Assembly (NCBI GenBank): GCA_002433805.1
Contig: DJIW01000082.1
Location: forward strand, 1 to 30,194
From: Competibacteraceae bacterium UBA6584
GTDB lineage: Bacteria; Pseudomonadota; Gammaproteobacteria; Competibacterales; Competibacteraceae
Reading direction: 5' to 3'
Length of the DNA: 30,194 nt
Shown: positions 1 through 7,483 of the stretch, in pieces
Layout of the letters: the number at the start of each line of letters is the position of its first letter
Numbering within the stretch: position 1 is the first letter of the stretch
Made by a program: the position numbers and the translations under genes
Notes under the pieces: model-generated
What the model was told of the DNA's origin: nothing
Seen by the model: only the letters and a program-made list of their open reading frames with translations
Databases searched by the model: none

Positions 1-1691
1 GCCCCAGTCTTCAGTTCCGGCTGCGCGCCGTTGAAGGCGTCGCCGGCGTCCACGAACACCGCTACCCCCCAGTTGTCCCACAGCCGGCGTTCGTATTCGA
101 GGCTGGCCACCAACAGATTTTTGCCGCCGATGACCTGACCCTTGTCATTGGTGGGTCCGATCTTGTTGAAGGCGTAGCCGCGCACGCTGCTGTCGCCGCC
201 GGTGAAAAAGCGCAGCGAGGCCGGCAGCTCCTCGAAATCTTCCCGGATCGCGGTCGCGCCGAGATCGCCGCGAGCGATGATCCGATGATCTTCATTGAAC
301 GAGTAAATCCCTTTTAGGTGGATCAGACCCTGCAGGAAATTAATGTCCGACAAGAGCGCGGTCGAGGCGCCTTTCACCTCGAAACCGAACAGCAAGCCGC
401 GCGTGGTGAACAGCCGGTCGTCGGCGTCTACCCAGGTCCAATTCAACCCCGGCATCAGCAAGAACGAGGTGGAGCGGGGTTCGTCGCCGATCTTGTAATC
501 TTCGTATTGCAGGCTCAGGCTGTAAATCCTTAACCACTTGCCGATTTCCTGCTGGTACTGTCCGCCCAAGGCGATGCGCTCGAAGTCCTGATCATCGTAG
601 TTTTGCACGGTGTAATTGGCGGTCAGCGCGTATTGCTCGGTGACCGGATCCCGGCCGGGGATGTTGTATTTGCCGCCGATATACGACTTGATCGGCGAGA
701 GCTGCAACTCGGCTTCGTAAAAGTGGCCCTGGCGGTTGACCCAGCGGTTTTCGACTTTCGCCTTCCCTCGGGGGCCGGTGTCGGTGCCGTAACCCAGGCC
801 GACGCTGTATTTGTGCCGTTTGTTCGGCTCCAGCTCGACCTCGACCGGCACGCTCACGGTTTTGGCGTCGGGCGAGGCGTTGATCCGCACCTGGCTGAAA
901 TAGGTGCTGCCGCCGAGGTCGCCTTGCAGCTTCAACAGTTCGTTGGCATCGTAAGGATCACTCGGCTTGAAGCGCGGATAGCGGCTGACCAGATCCGGCG
1001 ACAGAATGTTTTGCTTGAAGGAGATGTCGCCGAAGCGATAACGCTTGCCGGCGTCGTAATGCAACCTGATGACGGCTTCATACGCCTGGAGGTCGATTTG
1101 AATGGCGTGTTCGACGAAACGGGCGTCGAAATAGCCGCGCTCGGTGGCCAACGCTTCCAAATTTTGTTTGAACTGCTCGTATTTGACATGTTCTAGTGTT
1201 TGGCCCTTGACCAGCGGTTTCTTGTCGAGCAGTTTTTGAAAGATGGCATCTTGCGCGGCGTCGCCCGTCACCCGCACGTCCACCAGAGCGATGGGTATCG
1301 GGCGTCCGGGTTGGATGCGGTAGCGCGCTTCCCAGCCGCCGGCGGTGCGATTTAGGGTGCTTTCGATCTTGGGCTCGTAATAGCCGAACGGTTGCAGCGC
1401 TTCTTGAATGTGCCGCTCGGCGTTGCCGTGCAGCCATTGCAGTTGGGTTTCGTCCGGCGCGGCCTTGCCGTTGAAGCGGTTGATGTCCAGATGCCCGAGG
1501 ACGTTATCCCGCAGCGGCCCGTCCACGCCCTCGACCGCGACGGTCAGCGTGCCGGTCGGGACGGCGGCGCCGGCGGCCGGCGCTGGCGGTTCGGGTTGCT
1601 CTTGGGCGGCCAGCGGCGCGAGGGGGGCGATAAGGCAACACAGCAGCGGAAAAAATCGGCTAGGGCGAGGTCTCGAACCGGATCGAATCAT
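1..1691 (-). CDS. tamA: TamA, outer-membrane translocation and assembly module subunit (C-terminus off the left edge)
   Basis: Reading the minus strand from the ATG at 1691 gives about 563 codons open to the window edge. The product starts with a signal peptide (hydrophobic FFPLLCCLIAPLAPLAAQ, residues 13-30). POTRA-like repeats follow, with TamA-like phrases such as HIQEALQPFGYYEPKI, ERGYFDARF and KRYRFGDISF. The rest is a beta-barrel with alternating aromatic strands. This is the BamA/Omp85 superfamily, TamA branch. TamA works with inner-membrane-anchored TamB in outer-membrane protein insertion and lipid transport. E. coli TamA is 577 residues; here only the last strands (roughly 40-50 residues, by family comparison) seem to be missing. 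tamB would be expected beyond the left edge. I see no strong ribosome site before this ATG, so the start rests on the signal peptide. BamA is less likely because only about three POTRA units fit. Confidence 0.87.
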   Translation of the reverse strand, partial: MIRSGSRPRPSRFFPLLCCLIAPLAPLAAQEQPEPPAPAAGAAVPTGTLTVAVEGVDGPLRDNVLGHLDINRFNGKAAPDETQLQWLHGNAERHIQEALQPFGYYEPKIESTLNRTAGGWEARYRIQPGRPIPIALVDVRVTGDAAQDAIFQKLLDKKPLVKGQTLEHVKYEQFKQNLEALATERGYFDARFVEHAIQIDLQAYEAVIRLHYDAGKRYRFGDISFKQNILSPDLVSRYPRFKPSDPYDANELLKLQGDLGGSTYFSQVRINASPDAKTVSVPVEVELEPNKRHKYSVGLGYGTDTGPRGKAKVENRWVNRQGHFYEAELQLSPIKSYIGGKYNIPGRDPVTEQYALTANYTVQNYDDQDFERIALGGQYQQEIGKWLRIYSLSLQYEDYKIGDEPRSTSFLLMPGLNWTWVDADDRLFTTRGLLFGFEVKGASTALLSDINFLQGLIHLKGIYSFNEDHRIIARGDLGATAIREDFEELPASLRFFTGGDSSVRGYAFNKIGPTNDKGQVIGGKNLLVASLEYERRLWDNWGVAVFVDAGDAFNGAQPELKTG

Positions 1692-1873
1692 GACAAAATC
1701 AGTCGTTGGCGTGGCCTGTCGGCGCATGAAAACGGCGCTGGTAAGACAGTTAAAGGTCGTGATGGGCTCCAACGCGGCCTTTGAATGAGTGACGCTAATA
1801 ACCGGTTTAACATATTTCGCGGAGTCGGAAAACGGTTGACGCCGCGATTTTTGCTCACAGCCTGGAATTCGAT

Positions 1874-2773
1874 ATGTCCCATTTGCAATGCCCCGCGCTC
1901 GATTTTTTCGTCGGTAATACACCTTTAGTTCGATTTCAGCGCCTGCCGGGTCGGACTCGCAATCTGATTCTCGGCAAGCTCGAAGGCAACAATCCGGCGG
2001 GTTCGGTCAAGGATCGACCGGCGCTGAGCATGATCCAACAGGCCGAAGCGCGCGGCGCGATCCGGCCCGGCGATGTTTTGGTTGAGGCCACCAGCGGCAA
2101 CACCGGCATCGCCTTGGCGATGATCGCGGCCATGAAAGGCTATCGGCTGGTGCTGGTGATGCCGGAGAATCAAAGCGCGGAACGACGCGCGGCGATGCGG
2201 GCGTACGGAGCCGAACTGATCTTGGTCAGCCAGGAGGAGGGCATGGAAGGCGCGCGCGATCTGGCCGCGCGGTTGGAACAAGAAGGCAAGGGCCGGGTGT
2301 TGGATCAGTTCGGCAATCCGGACAATCCGCTGGCCCACTATCAGACCACCGGACCCGAAATCTGGCGCGACACTCGGGGGGCCGTCACCCATTTCGTCAG
2401 CGCCATGGGCACCACCGGCACCATCATGGGGGTATCGCGCTATCTCAAGGAACAAAATCCCGCCGTGCAAATCATCGGCGTGCAACCGACCGAAGGGTCG
2501 AGCATCGCCGGCATCCGGCGCTGGCCGCCGGCGTATTTGCCGAAAATTTACGATCCGGCGCGGGTGGATCGGATCATCGATATCAGTCAGGATGAGGCCG
2601 AGGTCACGACCCACCGCATGGCCCGCGAGGAAGGAATTTGTTGCGGTGTGTCGGCGGGCGGCGCGGTGGCGGCGGCGCTGCGGTTGTCGGAGGAGGTGGA
2701 AGACGCGGTGATCGTCACCGTCATTTGCGACCGGGGCGACCGCTATCTGTCCACCGGGCTGTTTTCGGATTGA
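1874..2773 (+). CDS. cysM: Cysteine synthase B (O-acetylserine sulfhydrylase B, CysM)
   Basis: The 299-residue product is a fold-type II PLP enzyme that makes cysteine from O-acetylserine and sulfide; CysM can also use thiosulfate to make S-sulfocysteine. The PLP lysine is K46 in NNPAGSVKDRPA. The substrate/phosphate loop TSGNTG is at 73-78, and GVSAGGA lies near the C-terminus. The RRWP motif in IAGIRRWPPAYLP is typical of CysM rather than CysK. Length matches the family (about 300). The gene is divergent from tamA across 182 bp and is followed 10 bp later by rlmD, so the two are probably co-transcribed. Thiosulfate use would fit the sulfate/thiosulfate importer and TsdA elsewhere in the window, but that link is inference. 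Confidence 0.93.
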   Translation: MSHLQCPALDFFVGNTPLVRFQRLPGRTRNLILGKLEGNNPAGSVKDRPALSMIQQAEARGAIRPGDVLVEATSGNTGIALAMIAAMKGYRLVLVMPENQSAERRAAMRAYGAELILVSQEEGMEGARDLAARLEQEGKGRVLDQFGNPDNPLAHYQTTGPEIWRDTRGAVTHFVSAMGTTGTIMGVSRYLKEQNPAVQIIGVQPTEGSSIAGIRRWPPAYLPKIYDPARVDRIIDISQDEAEVTTHRMAREEGICCGVSAGGAVAAALRLSEEVEDAVIVTVICDRGDRYLSTGLFSD

Positions 2774-2783
2774 GGCGCGGCGC

Positions 2784-4124
2784 ATGGGCAAGTCAGCGGC
2801 GAAAAAGCGCCAAGCGTTGGCGGAACTTCCCCCGTTTATCGCCAGCGTCGAAAATCTGACCCATGAGGGGTTGGGAGTGGCGCGGCGGGAGGGTAAGGCC
2901 GTGTTCGTCGAAGGCGGCCTGCCGGGCGAGGAGGTGGAATGCGTCTACACCGCCCGCCGCAACCGCCGCGATGAAGCCCGGACGATTCGCGTGCTTCAAG
3001 CCGCGCCGGATCGGGTCGAGCCTCGCTGCGCCCACTTCGGCCTCTGCGGCGGTTGCGTCTTGCAGCATCTCGATCCGGACAGCCAACGGAGCATCAAGCA
3101 ACGCTGGCTGCTAGACAGCCTGCGCCACATCGGCGGGCTTGAACCACGGCAAGTTTTGGAGCCGATGGCCGGACCGGTTTGGAGCTACCGGCGGCGGGCG
3201 CGCCTGGGCGTGAAATGGGTCGAGAAGAAGGGCCGGGTGCTGGTGGGGTTTCGGGAGCGACACAGCCCTTATCTCGCCGATCTGCGCCGCTGCGAGGTGC
3301 TCGACGAGCGCGTTGGGAAGTTGCTGGACGAGTTGGCGCGGCTGGTCGAATCCTTGTCGGTCCGCGAGCGGCTGCCGCAGATCGAAATCGCCGGTGGCGA
3401 CTCGATGATGGCGTTGAGCTTTCGGGTGCTGACGCCGCCCGATGAAAGCGACTTGGCGCGGCTGCGGGCGTTCGGCGAGCGCCACGGTTTGACGGTCTAC
3501 CTGCAATCCGGCGGTCCGGACAGCGTGCGGCCCCTGGATGAAGCTGCGCCGCCGTTAAGTTATCGGCTGCCGGAATTCGATCTGGAATTGGAGTTCGAGC
3601 CGCCGCATTTCATTCAGATCAATGCCGCCATCAACCGGCGTTTGATCGCCCGCGCCTGCGAGCTGTTGGAGGTCGGGCCGGGCGACCGGGTGCTGGATTT
3701 ATTTTGCGGGCTGGGTAATTTCAGCTTGGCCCTGGCGCGGCGGGCGCGATTCGTGGCCGGCGTGGAAGGCGACCGTGCGCTGGTCGAATGGGCCGGGCGC
3801 AACGCAGCGCGCAACGGCATCGACAACGCGGCGTTTTTCGCCGCCGATTTGGCCGGCAATCTCGACGGGCAGCCGTGGCTGCAAGGCGGTTACGACAAGA
3901 TAGTGCTCGATCCGCCGCGCTCCGGCGCGCTGGAACTGATGCCGCAAGTGGCGGCGCTGGGCGCGCGGCGGGTGGTGTATATCTCGTGCCATCCCGCGAC
4001 GCTGGCGCGGGACGCGGGCGAACTGGCGCGGCGCTTCGGCTATCGCTTGGACAGCGCGGGCGTGCTGGACATGTTCCCGCATACCGCGCACGTCGAATCC
4101 ATCGCGGTGATGGTACGCGACTAA
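2784..4124 (+). CDS. rlmD: 23S rRNA (uracil-1939-C5)-methyltransferase RlmD (RumA)
   Basis: The 446-residue product is a TrmA/RumA-type SAM-dependent RNA m5U methyltransferase. An N-terminal TRAM domain (about residues 17-72, IASVENLTHEGLGVAR) comes first. The [4Fe-4S] cluster cysteines are then visible at C82, C88, C91 and C170. The SAM-binding segment VLDLFCGLGNFSLALA, the LDPPRSGA motif and the catalytic-cysteine motif SCHPATLARD follow in the usual order. E. coli RlmD is 433 residues. The motif usually reads SCNPATL; here the residue after the catalytic Cys is His. Start ATG is 10 bp after the cysM stop. The other candidate, TrmA, is excluded by the TRAM domain and the four cluster cysteines. 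Confidence 0.93.
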   Translation: MGKSAAKKRQALAELPPFIASVENLTHEGLGVARREGKAVFVEGGLPGEEVECVYTARRNRRDEARTIRVLQAAPDRVEPRCAHFGLCGGCVLQHLDPDSQRSIKQRWLLDSLRHIGGLEPRQVLEPMAGPVWSYRRRARLGVKWVEKKGRVLVGFRERHSPYLADLRRCEVLDERVGKLLDELARLVESLSVRERLPQIEIAGGDSMMALSFRVLTPPDESDLARLRAFGERHGLTVYLQSGGPDSVRPLDEAAPPLSYRLPEFDLELEFEPPHFIQINAAINRRLIARACELLEVGPGDRVLDLFCGLGNFSLALARRARFVAGVEGDRALVEWAGRNAARNGIDNAAFFAADLAGNLDGQPWLQGGYDKIVLDPPRSGALELMPQVAALGARRVVYISCHPATLARDAGELARRFGYRLDSAGVLDMFPHTAHVESIAVMVRD

Positions 4125-4363
4125 CCCGCGTCAGCATTGCGTGGATGAGGGATTTTTCGCCCAGAATCGTGGTGATTCGGTCTGAAATCCCCGCCGCTGG
4201 CCGGTGCCGCGACCGACATGACCCTCGGCTCGGCCACCGCAATCGTTTCAGATTTCGCCTGCCTTCGCACTCTCTCCGCTTGGGTCCCTGTGGCTTGACA
4301 GGCTCATGGTTGACGCGGCTCGGGCATGTGAGTACCAAAAAATCGTTACAGTATTCGCGCTAA
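4125..4363. other. Gene-free stretch between rlmD and the receptor-operon promoter
   Basis: These roughly 240 bases carry no convincing gene. Open frames running through the rlmD 3' end into this stretch are frame shadows with low-complexity Arg-rich products. The composition changes from GC-rich to AT-rich at about 4330, just ahead of the promoter at 4364. I found no U-tract terminator for rlmD. Confidence 0.5.
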
Positions 4364-4393
4364 TTGAACTTGTGATTAAATAGTTGCTATAAT
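4364..4393 (+). promoter_or_regulatory. Sigma-70-type promoter upstream of the TonB-receptor operon
   Basis: TTGAAC at 4364-4369 is followed after an 18-bp spacer by a perfect TATAAT at 4388-4393, in the most AT-rich stretch of the rlmD-receptor gap. A transcript from about 4400 would have a 390-400 nt leader before the receptor start. That leader contains the decayed receptor N-terminus, so this promoter may originally have served that copy. Confidence 0.6.
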
Positions 4394-4404
4394 TTAGAGA
4401 TATT

Positions 4405-4804
4405 ATGGCCATGGATATTAAAAAACTGTTTATTGTTTTAGAGGTACTTTGGGCAAGTTAATCAGAAATTCGCTCCTTCGGCGCGACGCCTGAAGCAACT
4501 TTTAAGATCAGCACTCGCAGGGAGTAGTGCTGGAGCGCCTTCGAACGGAAGGCGCGAGCGGACTGATCAATCAATTGAGGGCGGCTATCCCGGATCTGAG
4601 CGGTTTTGGCGGCGGAGACCCGCAGTCCTTGGCATGGAAGGTTTGATGAAGCTAAACCTGATCCAGGCGACAAGGGCAGGGCAGCGTTTGCAGGATAAGG
4701 CGGCGGTTTTTGTGATCGCCGCCGGCGCTATCCGCCGCTCGGGAGCGTTTTGGGATTTCGAGCGGATATTCGTGGAATTGACTCTATCAAGATGGATGCG
4801 ATGA
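4405..4804 (+). pseudogene. Decayed N-terminal fragment of a TonB-dependent receptor (paralogue of the gene that follows)
   Basis: From the ATG at 4634, one frame reads EGLMKLNLIQATRAGQRLQD, then KAAVFVIAAGAIRRSGA. The intact receptor downstream has EDLMKVKVISAAKIEQSLQD, then TAAAVFVITADDIRRSGA. About 23 of 38 positions are identical, with one codon deleted. Homology stops right after RRSGA at about 4746, and the frame ends at 4804, inside the start of the intact gene. Upstream, a signal-peptide-like 18-codon frame starts at 4405 (MAMDIKKLFIVLEVLWAS, then stop), and PDLSGF is readable at 4590-4607 in another frame, so frameshifts separate the pieces. Only the plug-domain TonB-box-proximal segment is recognisable. 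I infer a broken tandem duplicate. Chance similarity is unlikely given the co-linear match; the 4405-4583 part is uncertain. Confidence 0.6.
4509..4555 (+). repeat. Two adjacent perfect stem-loops in the receptor-operon leader
   Basis: CAGCACT (4509-4515) pairs with AGTGCTG (4526-4532) across a 10-nt loop. GCGCCTTC (4535-4542) pairs with GAAGGCGC (4548-4555) across the 5-nt loop GAACG. The stems are separated by only two bases. No U-tract follows, so they are not intrinsic terminators. They could be leader RNA structure. I saw no match to a cobalamin box or to a cyclic-di-GMP riboswitch core. Confidence 0.45.
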
Positions 4805-6843
4805 AAGGACAACGGGCGCAAAGGTATTTCAGAACGGGGCTGGGAATAGCTTGGGCTGGCTTGATGTTCACGGCCGGGCTGGCGGATGCCGCCACGCCGG
4901 ATCTGACGCAATTCAGCATAGAAGATTTGATGAAGGTGAAAGTCATCTCGGCGGCGAAGATCGAGCAATCCTTGCAAGATACCGCGGCGGCGGTATTCGT
5001 CATCACCGCCGACGATATTCGCCGCTCGGGAGCGACCAGCGTGCCGGAGGCGCTCCGACTCGCGCCCGGCGTGGAAGCGGCACGCATCGACGCCAGCCGC
5101 TGGTCGGTCACCATTCGCGGCTTCAACGGCCGCTTCGCCAACAAACTGCTGGTGCTGGTCGACGGCCGCTCCGTCTATACGCCGCTGTTTTCCGGGGTCC
5201 ATTGGGAAGTGCAAGGCCCGCCGCTGGACGATATCGCGCGCATCGAAGTGATTCGAGGCCCCGGCGGCACCCTGTGGGGGGCTAACGCGGTCAACGGCGT
5301 CATCAATATCATCACCAAGCGCCCCGAGGAGACGCAGGGCGGCTTGGTGAGCTTGACCGCCGGCGACGAGGAGCGCGCTATCGCCGGCCTTCGTTACGGC
5401 GGGACGCTGGGAGACCGGGCGCGCTATCGCTTGTACGGGCAATTCGCCGATCGCGATGGCCTGGTCACCCCCGACGGTCGGGATGCCGGGGATAATTGGC
5501 GGATCGGCAAAGGTGGATTCCGCCTGGATTGGGCATCCTCGGATCGGGATGCCTTCACCGTGCAAGGCGAGCTATACCAGGCAAAGTTCAAGCAGAATTT
5601 CGCGACCTTCAGCCTCACGCCGCCGTATGGTAACCATCTGCTGTCCTCGGTCGATGCCGATGGCGGCAGCTTGCAAGCGCACTGGGAACGGCGCTATTCC
5701 GCGACTTCCAAAATGGCCTTGCAGCTTTATTACCAATATGAGGATCGTAAAGATCCGCTGTACGCGGCGGATTTGGAAACCTTCGATCTGGATTTCCAAC
5801 ACAGTTTTGCATTGGGCGGCCGCCAGGAAATCGTGTGGGGGCTCGGTTACCGGCGCAATCGAGATCAATTCACCGGTACCGCAGTCAGCTCGGTCGATCC
5901 TCGGAGTTTGACCACGGAGCTGTTCAGCGCGTTCGCGCAGGATCAGATCGAGCTGATTCCGGGACGGTTGCGCCTGATCGGCGGCGTCAAGCTGGAACAC
6001 AATGATTTCAGCGGTTGGGAATGGCAGCCGAGCGCGCGCGCGTTGTGGACGCCCCATCCCGACCACCGCGTGTGGCTCGCCGCCTCGCGCGCGGTGCGGA
6101 CGCTCTCGCGCGGCGAACAAGACGCCTCGCGGATCAATCTGTTCACCCTGCCGCCTTCGCCGTTTACGGGCCCTCTGCCGACGGTGGTGGCGCTCACCGG
6201 CGCGGGACAATCGCTCGAACCCGAGGAGCTGACCGCCTATGAACTGGGCTATCGCGTCCAGCTGACAGAACAGCTGTCGATGGATGCCACGCTGTTCCAA
6301 CATAATTACGATCAACTATTGGTCGGGGGGATATTGGCGCCTTCGCTGCAAACGGAGGTCTCGCCGCCGTATGTGCTGGTGCCGGTCAGCCTGTCCAACG
6401 GTGGGTCGGGCGCCAAGAGCGGCTTCGAACTGGCGGTCGATTGGCGTCCGAGCGAACGTTGGCGGCTGCGTCTGGCGTATTCCTATTTGGATTCGGACCT
6501 CAGTGACAAGCGGGCTGACGCTCCCATCTACACCGACGGCAATCATCAACTGATTTCCTTGTTTTCCTCTTGGAGCCCGCGCGATGATGTGGATATCGAT
6601 CTGTGGTGGCGTTATGTCGGCGGCAATGAAACCAACCGGGTATCCTTTACCGGAGCCAACAAGATCGAACCGTATTCCAGCGTGGATCTGCGGCTGGCGT
6701 GGCGGCCTCGCCGGGATGTGGAACTGTCTCTGGTGGGGACCAACCTACTGGACGACCACCATTTGGAATTCGTGCAGGAAGCCTTCGCATTCCCGGTTGA
6801 GGTGGAGCGTAGCCTCTACGGCCAAATGAAATGGACCTTCTAA
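4792..6843 (+). CDS. TonB-dependent outer-membrane receptor (siderophore/colicin-receptor-like)
   Basis: From the ATG at 4792 the product is about 683 residues. A signal peptide comes first (hydrophobic GLGIAWAGLMFTAGLADA, cleavage near residue 33). The plug domain is next (about 58-170; LQDTAAAVFVITADDIRRSG, IRGFNGRFANKLLVLVDGRS, IEVIRGPGGTLWGANAVNGV). A 22-strand-type barrel then ends in the aromatic QMKWTF expected for BAM recognition. Starts at TTG 4750, ATG 4792 and ATG 4801 share a frame; none has a strong ribosome site, and 4792/4801 give the best signal peptide. The gene overlaps the YfiR-family gene by 13 bp, and a hybrid kinase follows. No siderophore or vitamin genes are nearby, so the ligand is unknown. 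It may sense as well as import: there is no FecA-type N-terminal signalling domain, so sensing would have to go through the YfiR-like partner. Confidence 0.92.
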   Translation: MDAMKGQRAQRYFRTGLGIAWAGLMFTAGLADAATPDLTQFSIEDLMKVKVISAAKIEQSLQDTAAAVFVITADDIRRSGATSVPEALRLAPGVEAARIDASRWSVTIRGFNGRFANKLLVLVDGRSVYTPLFSGVHWEVQGPPLDDIARIEVIRGPGGTLWGANAVNGVINIITKRPEETQGGLVSLTAGDEERAIAGLRYGGTLGDRARYRLYGQFADRDGLVTPDGRDAGDNWRIGKGGFRLDWASSDRDAFTVQGELYQAKFKQNFATFSLTPPYGNHLLSSVDADGGSLQAHWERRYSATSKMALQLYYQYEDRKDPLYAADLETFDLDFQHSFALGGRQEIVWGLGYRRNRDQFTGTAVSSVDPRSLTTELFSAFAQDQIELIPGRLRLIGGVKLEHNDFSGWEWQPSARALWTPHPDHRVWLAASRAVRTLSRGEQDASRINLFTLPPSPFTGPLPTVVALTGAGQSLEPEELTAYELGYRVQLTEQLSMDATLFQHNYDQLLVGGILAPSLQTEVSPPYVLVPVSLSNGGSGAKSGFELAVDWRPSERWRLRLAYSYLDSDLSDKRADAPIYTDGNHQLISLFSSWSPRDDVDIDLWWRYVGGNETNRVSFTGANKIEPYSSVDLRLAWRPRRDVELSLVGTNLLDDHHLEFVQEAFAFPVEVERSLYGQMKWTF

Positions 6844-7466
6844 AAACGCCGGAATCAGTTCGGCGCTCCCTCCGGCGTCGCGGCGGCGCCGGAGCGTGGG
6901 TTGAAGGCGGTGATGGATTGGCGGCGGCATGGCCTCGCCGGCTGGCGCGGATCGGCCTTGGATTGCTGCTGGGAGGTTTTGTAGCGGCGAGCGGCGTCTG
7001 GGCGGGCGAGTTCGATGAATATGCCGTCAAGGCGGCCTACCTTTATAATTTCGCCAAATTCGTGGAGTGGCCGCCCGAAGCCTTCGCGCAAGCCGATGCG
7101 CCCTTGCTGATTTGCATCGCCGGCTCCAATCCGTTCGGCGGGGCGCTGGACACGCTCGCCGGCAAACTGGTGGAGAGCCATCCGGTGACGGTGCGCTATC
7201 TCCCGGCGGCGAGCGGCCTCGAACAGTGTCATATCGTCTTTATCGGCCGCGCCGAGCAAGGACGGAGCAAGGCCCTGCTGGCCAAGCTCGCGCAACTGCC
7301 GGTGTTGACGGTCGGCGACAACAGCGACTTTATCGAAGCGGGCGGGATGATCGGCTTGATCGAAGCCGAACAACGCATCCGTTTCAACATCAATCTCACC
7401 GCCGCCCGTCAGGCCAATCTTAAACTGAGTTCTCAACTGCTCAAGCTGGCCACTGTCGTGGACTAG
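6831..7466 (+). CDS. YfiR-family (DUF4154) periplasmic protein
   Basis: The 211-residue product has an Arg-rich n-region and a hydrophobic core (ARIGLGLLLGGFVAASGVWA) with cleavage predicted near residue 58, so it is periplasmic. The mature part has the YfiR/DUF4154 hallmarks: EYAVKAAYLYNFAKFVEWP, LLICIAGSNPFGGAL, LEQCHIVFIGRAE, LPVLTVGDNSDFIEAGGMIG and RIRFNINLTAARQANLKLSS. In Pseudomonas, YfiR is a periplasmic repressor of the membrane diguanylate cyclase YfiN. Here the gene sits between an outer-membrane receptor and a membrane kinase. The ATG at 6831 overlaps the receptor stop; a TTG at 6918 would give a more ordinary signal-peptide n-region and cannot be ruled out. Family assignment is firm; its role as adaptor or repressor of the neighbouring kinase is inference. 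Confidence 0.88.
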   Translation: MDLLKTPESVRRSLRRRGGAGAWVEGGDGLAAAWPRRLARIGLGLLLGGFVAASGVWAGEFDEYAVKAAYLYNFAKFVEWPPEAFAQADAPLLICIAGSNPFGGALDTLAGKLVESHPVTVRYLPAASGLEQCHIVFIGRAEQGRSKALLAKLAQLPVLTVGDNSDFIEAGGMIGLIEAEQRIRFNINLTAARQANLKLSSQLLKLATVVD

Positions 7467-7483
7467 GGTGGCAGAGGACCTTC

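Noticed and set aside
4400..4800. Possible riboswitch (cobalamin or cyclic-di-GMP) in the TonB receptor leader
   Set aside because: Receptor genes often carry one, but I found no B12-box-like core or GEMM core. The leader is better explained by the decayed receptor fragment and two simple hairpins.
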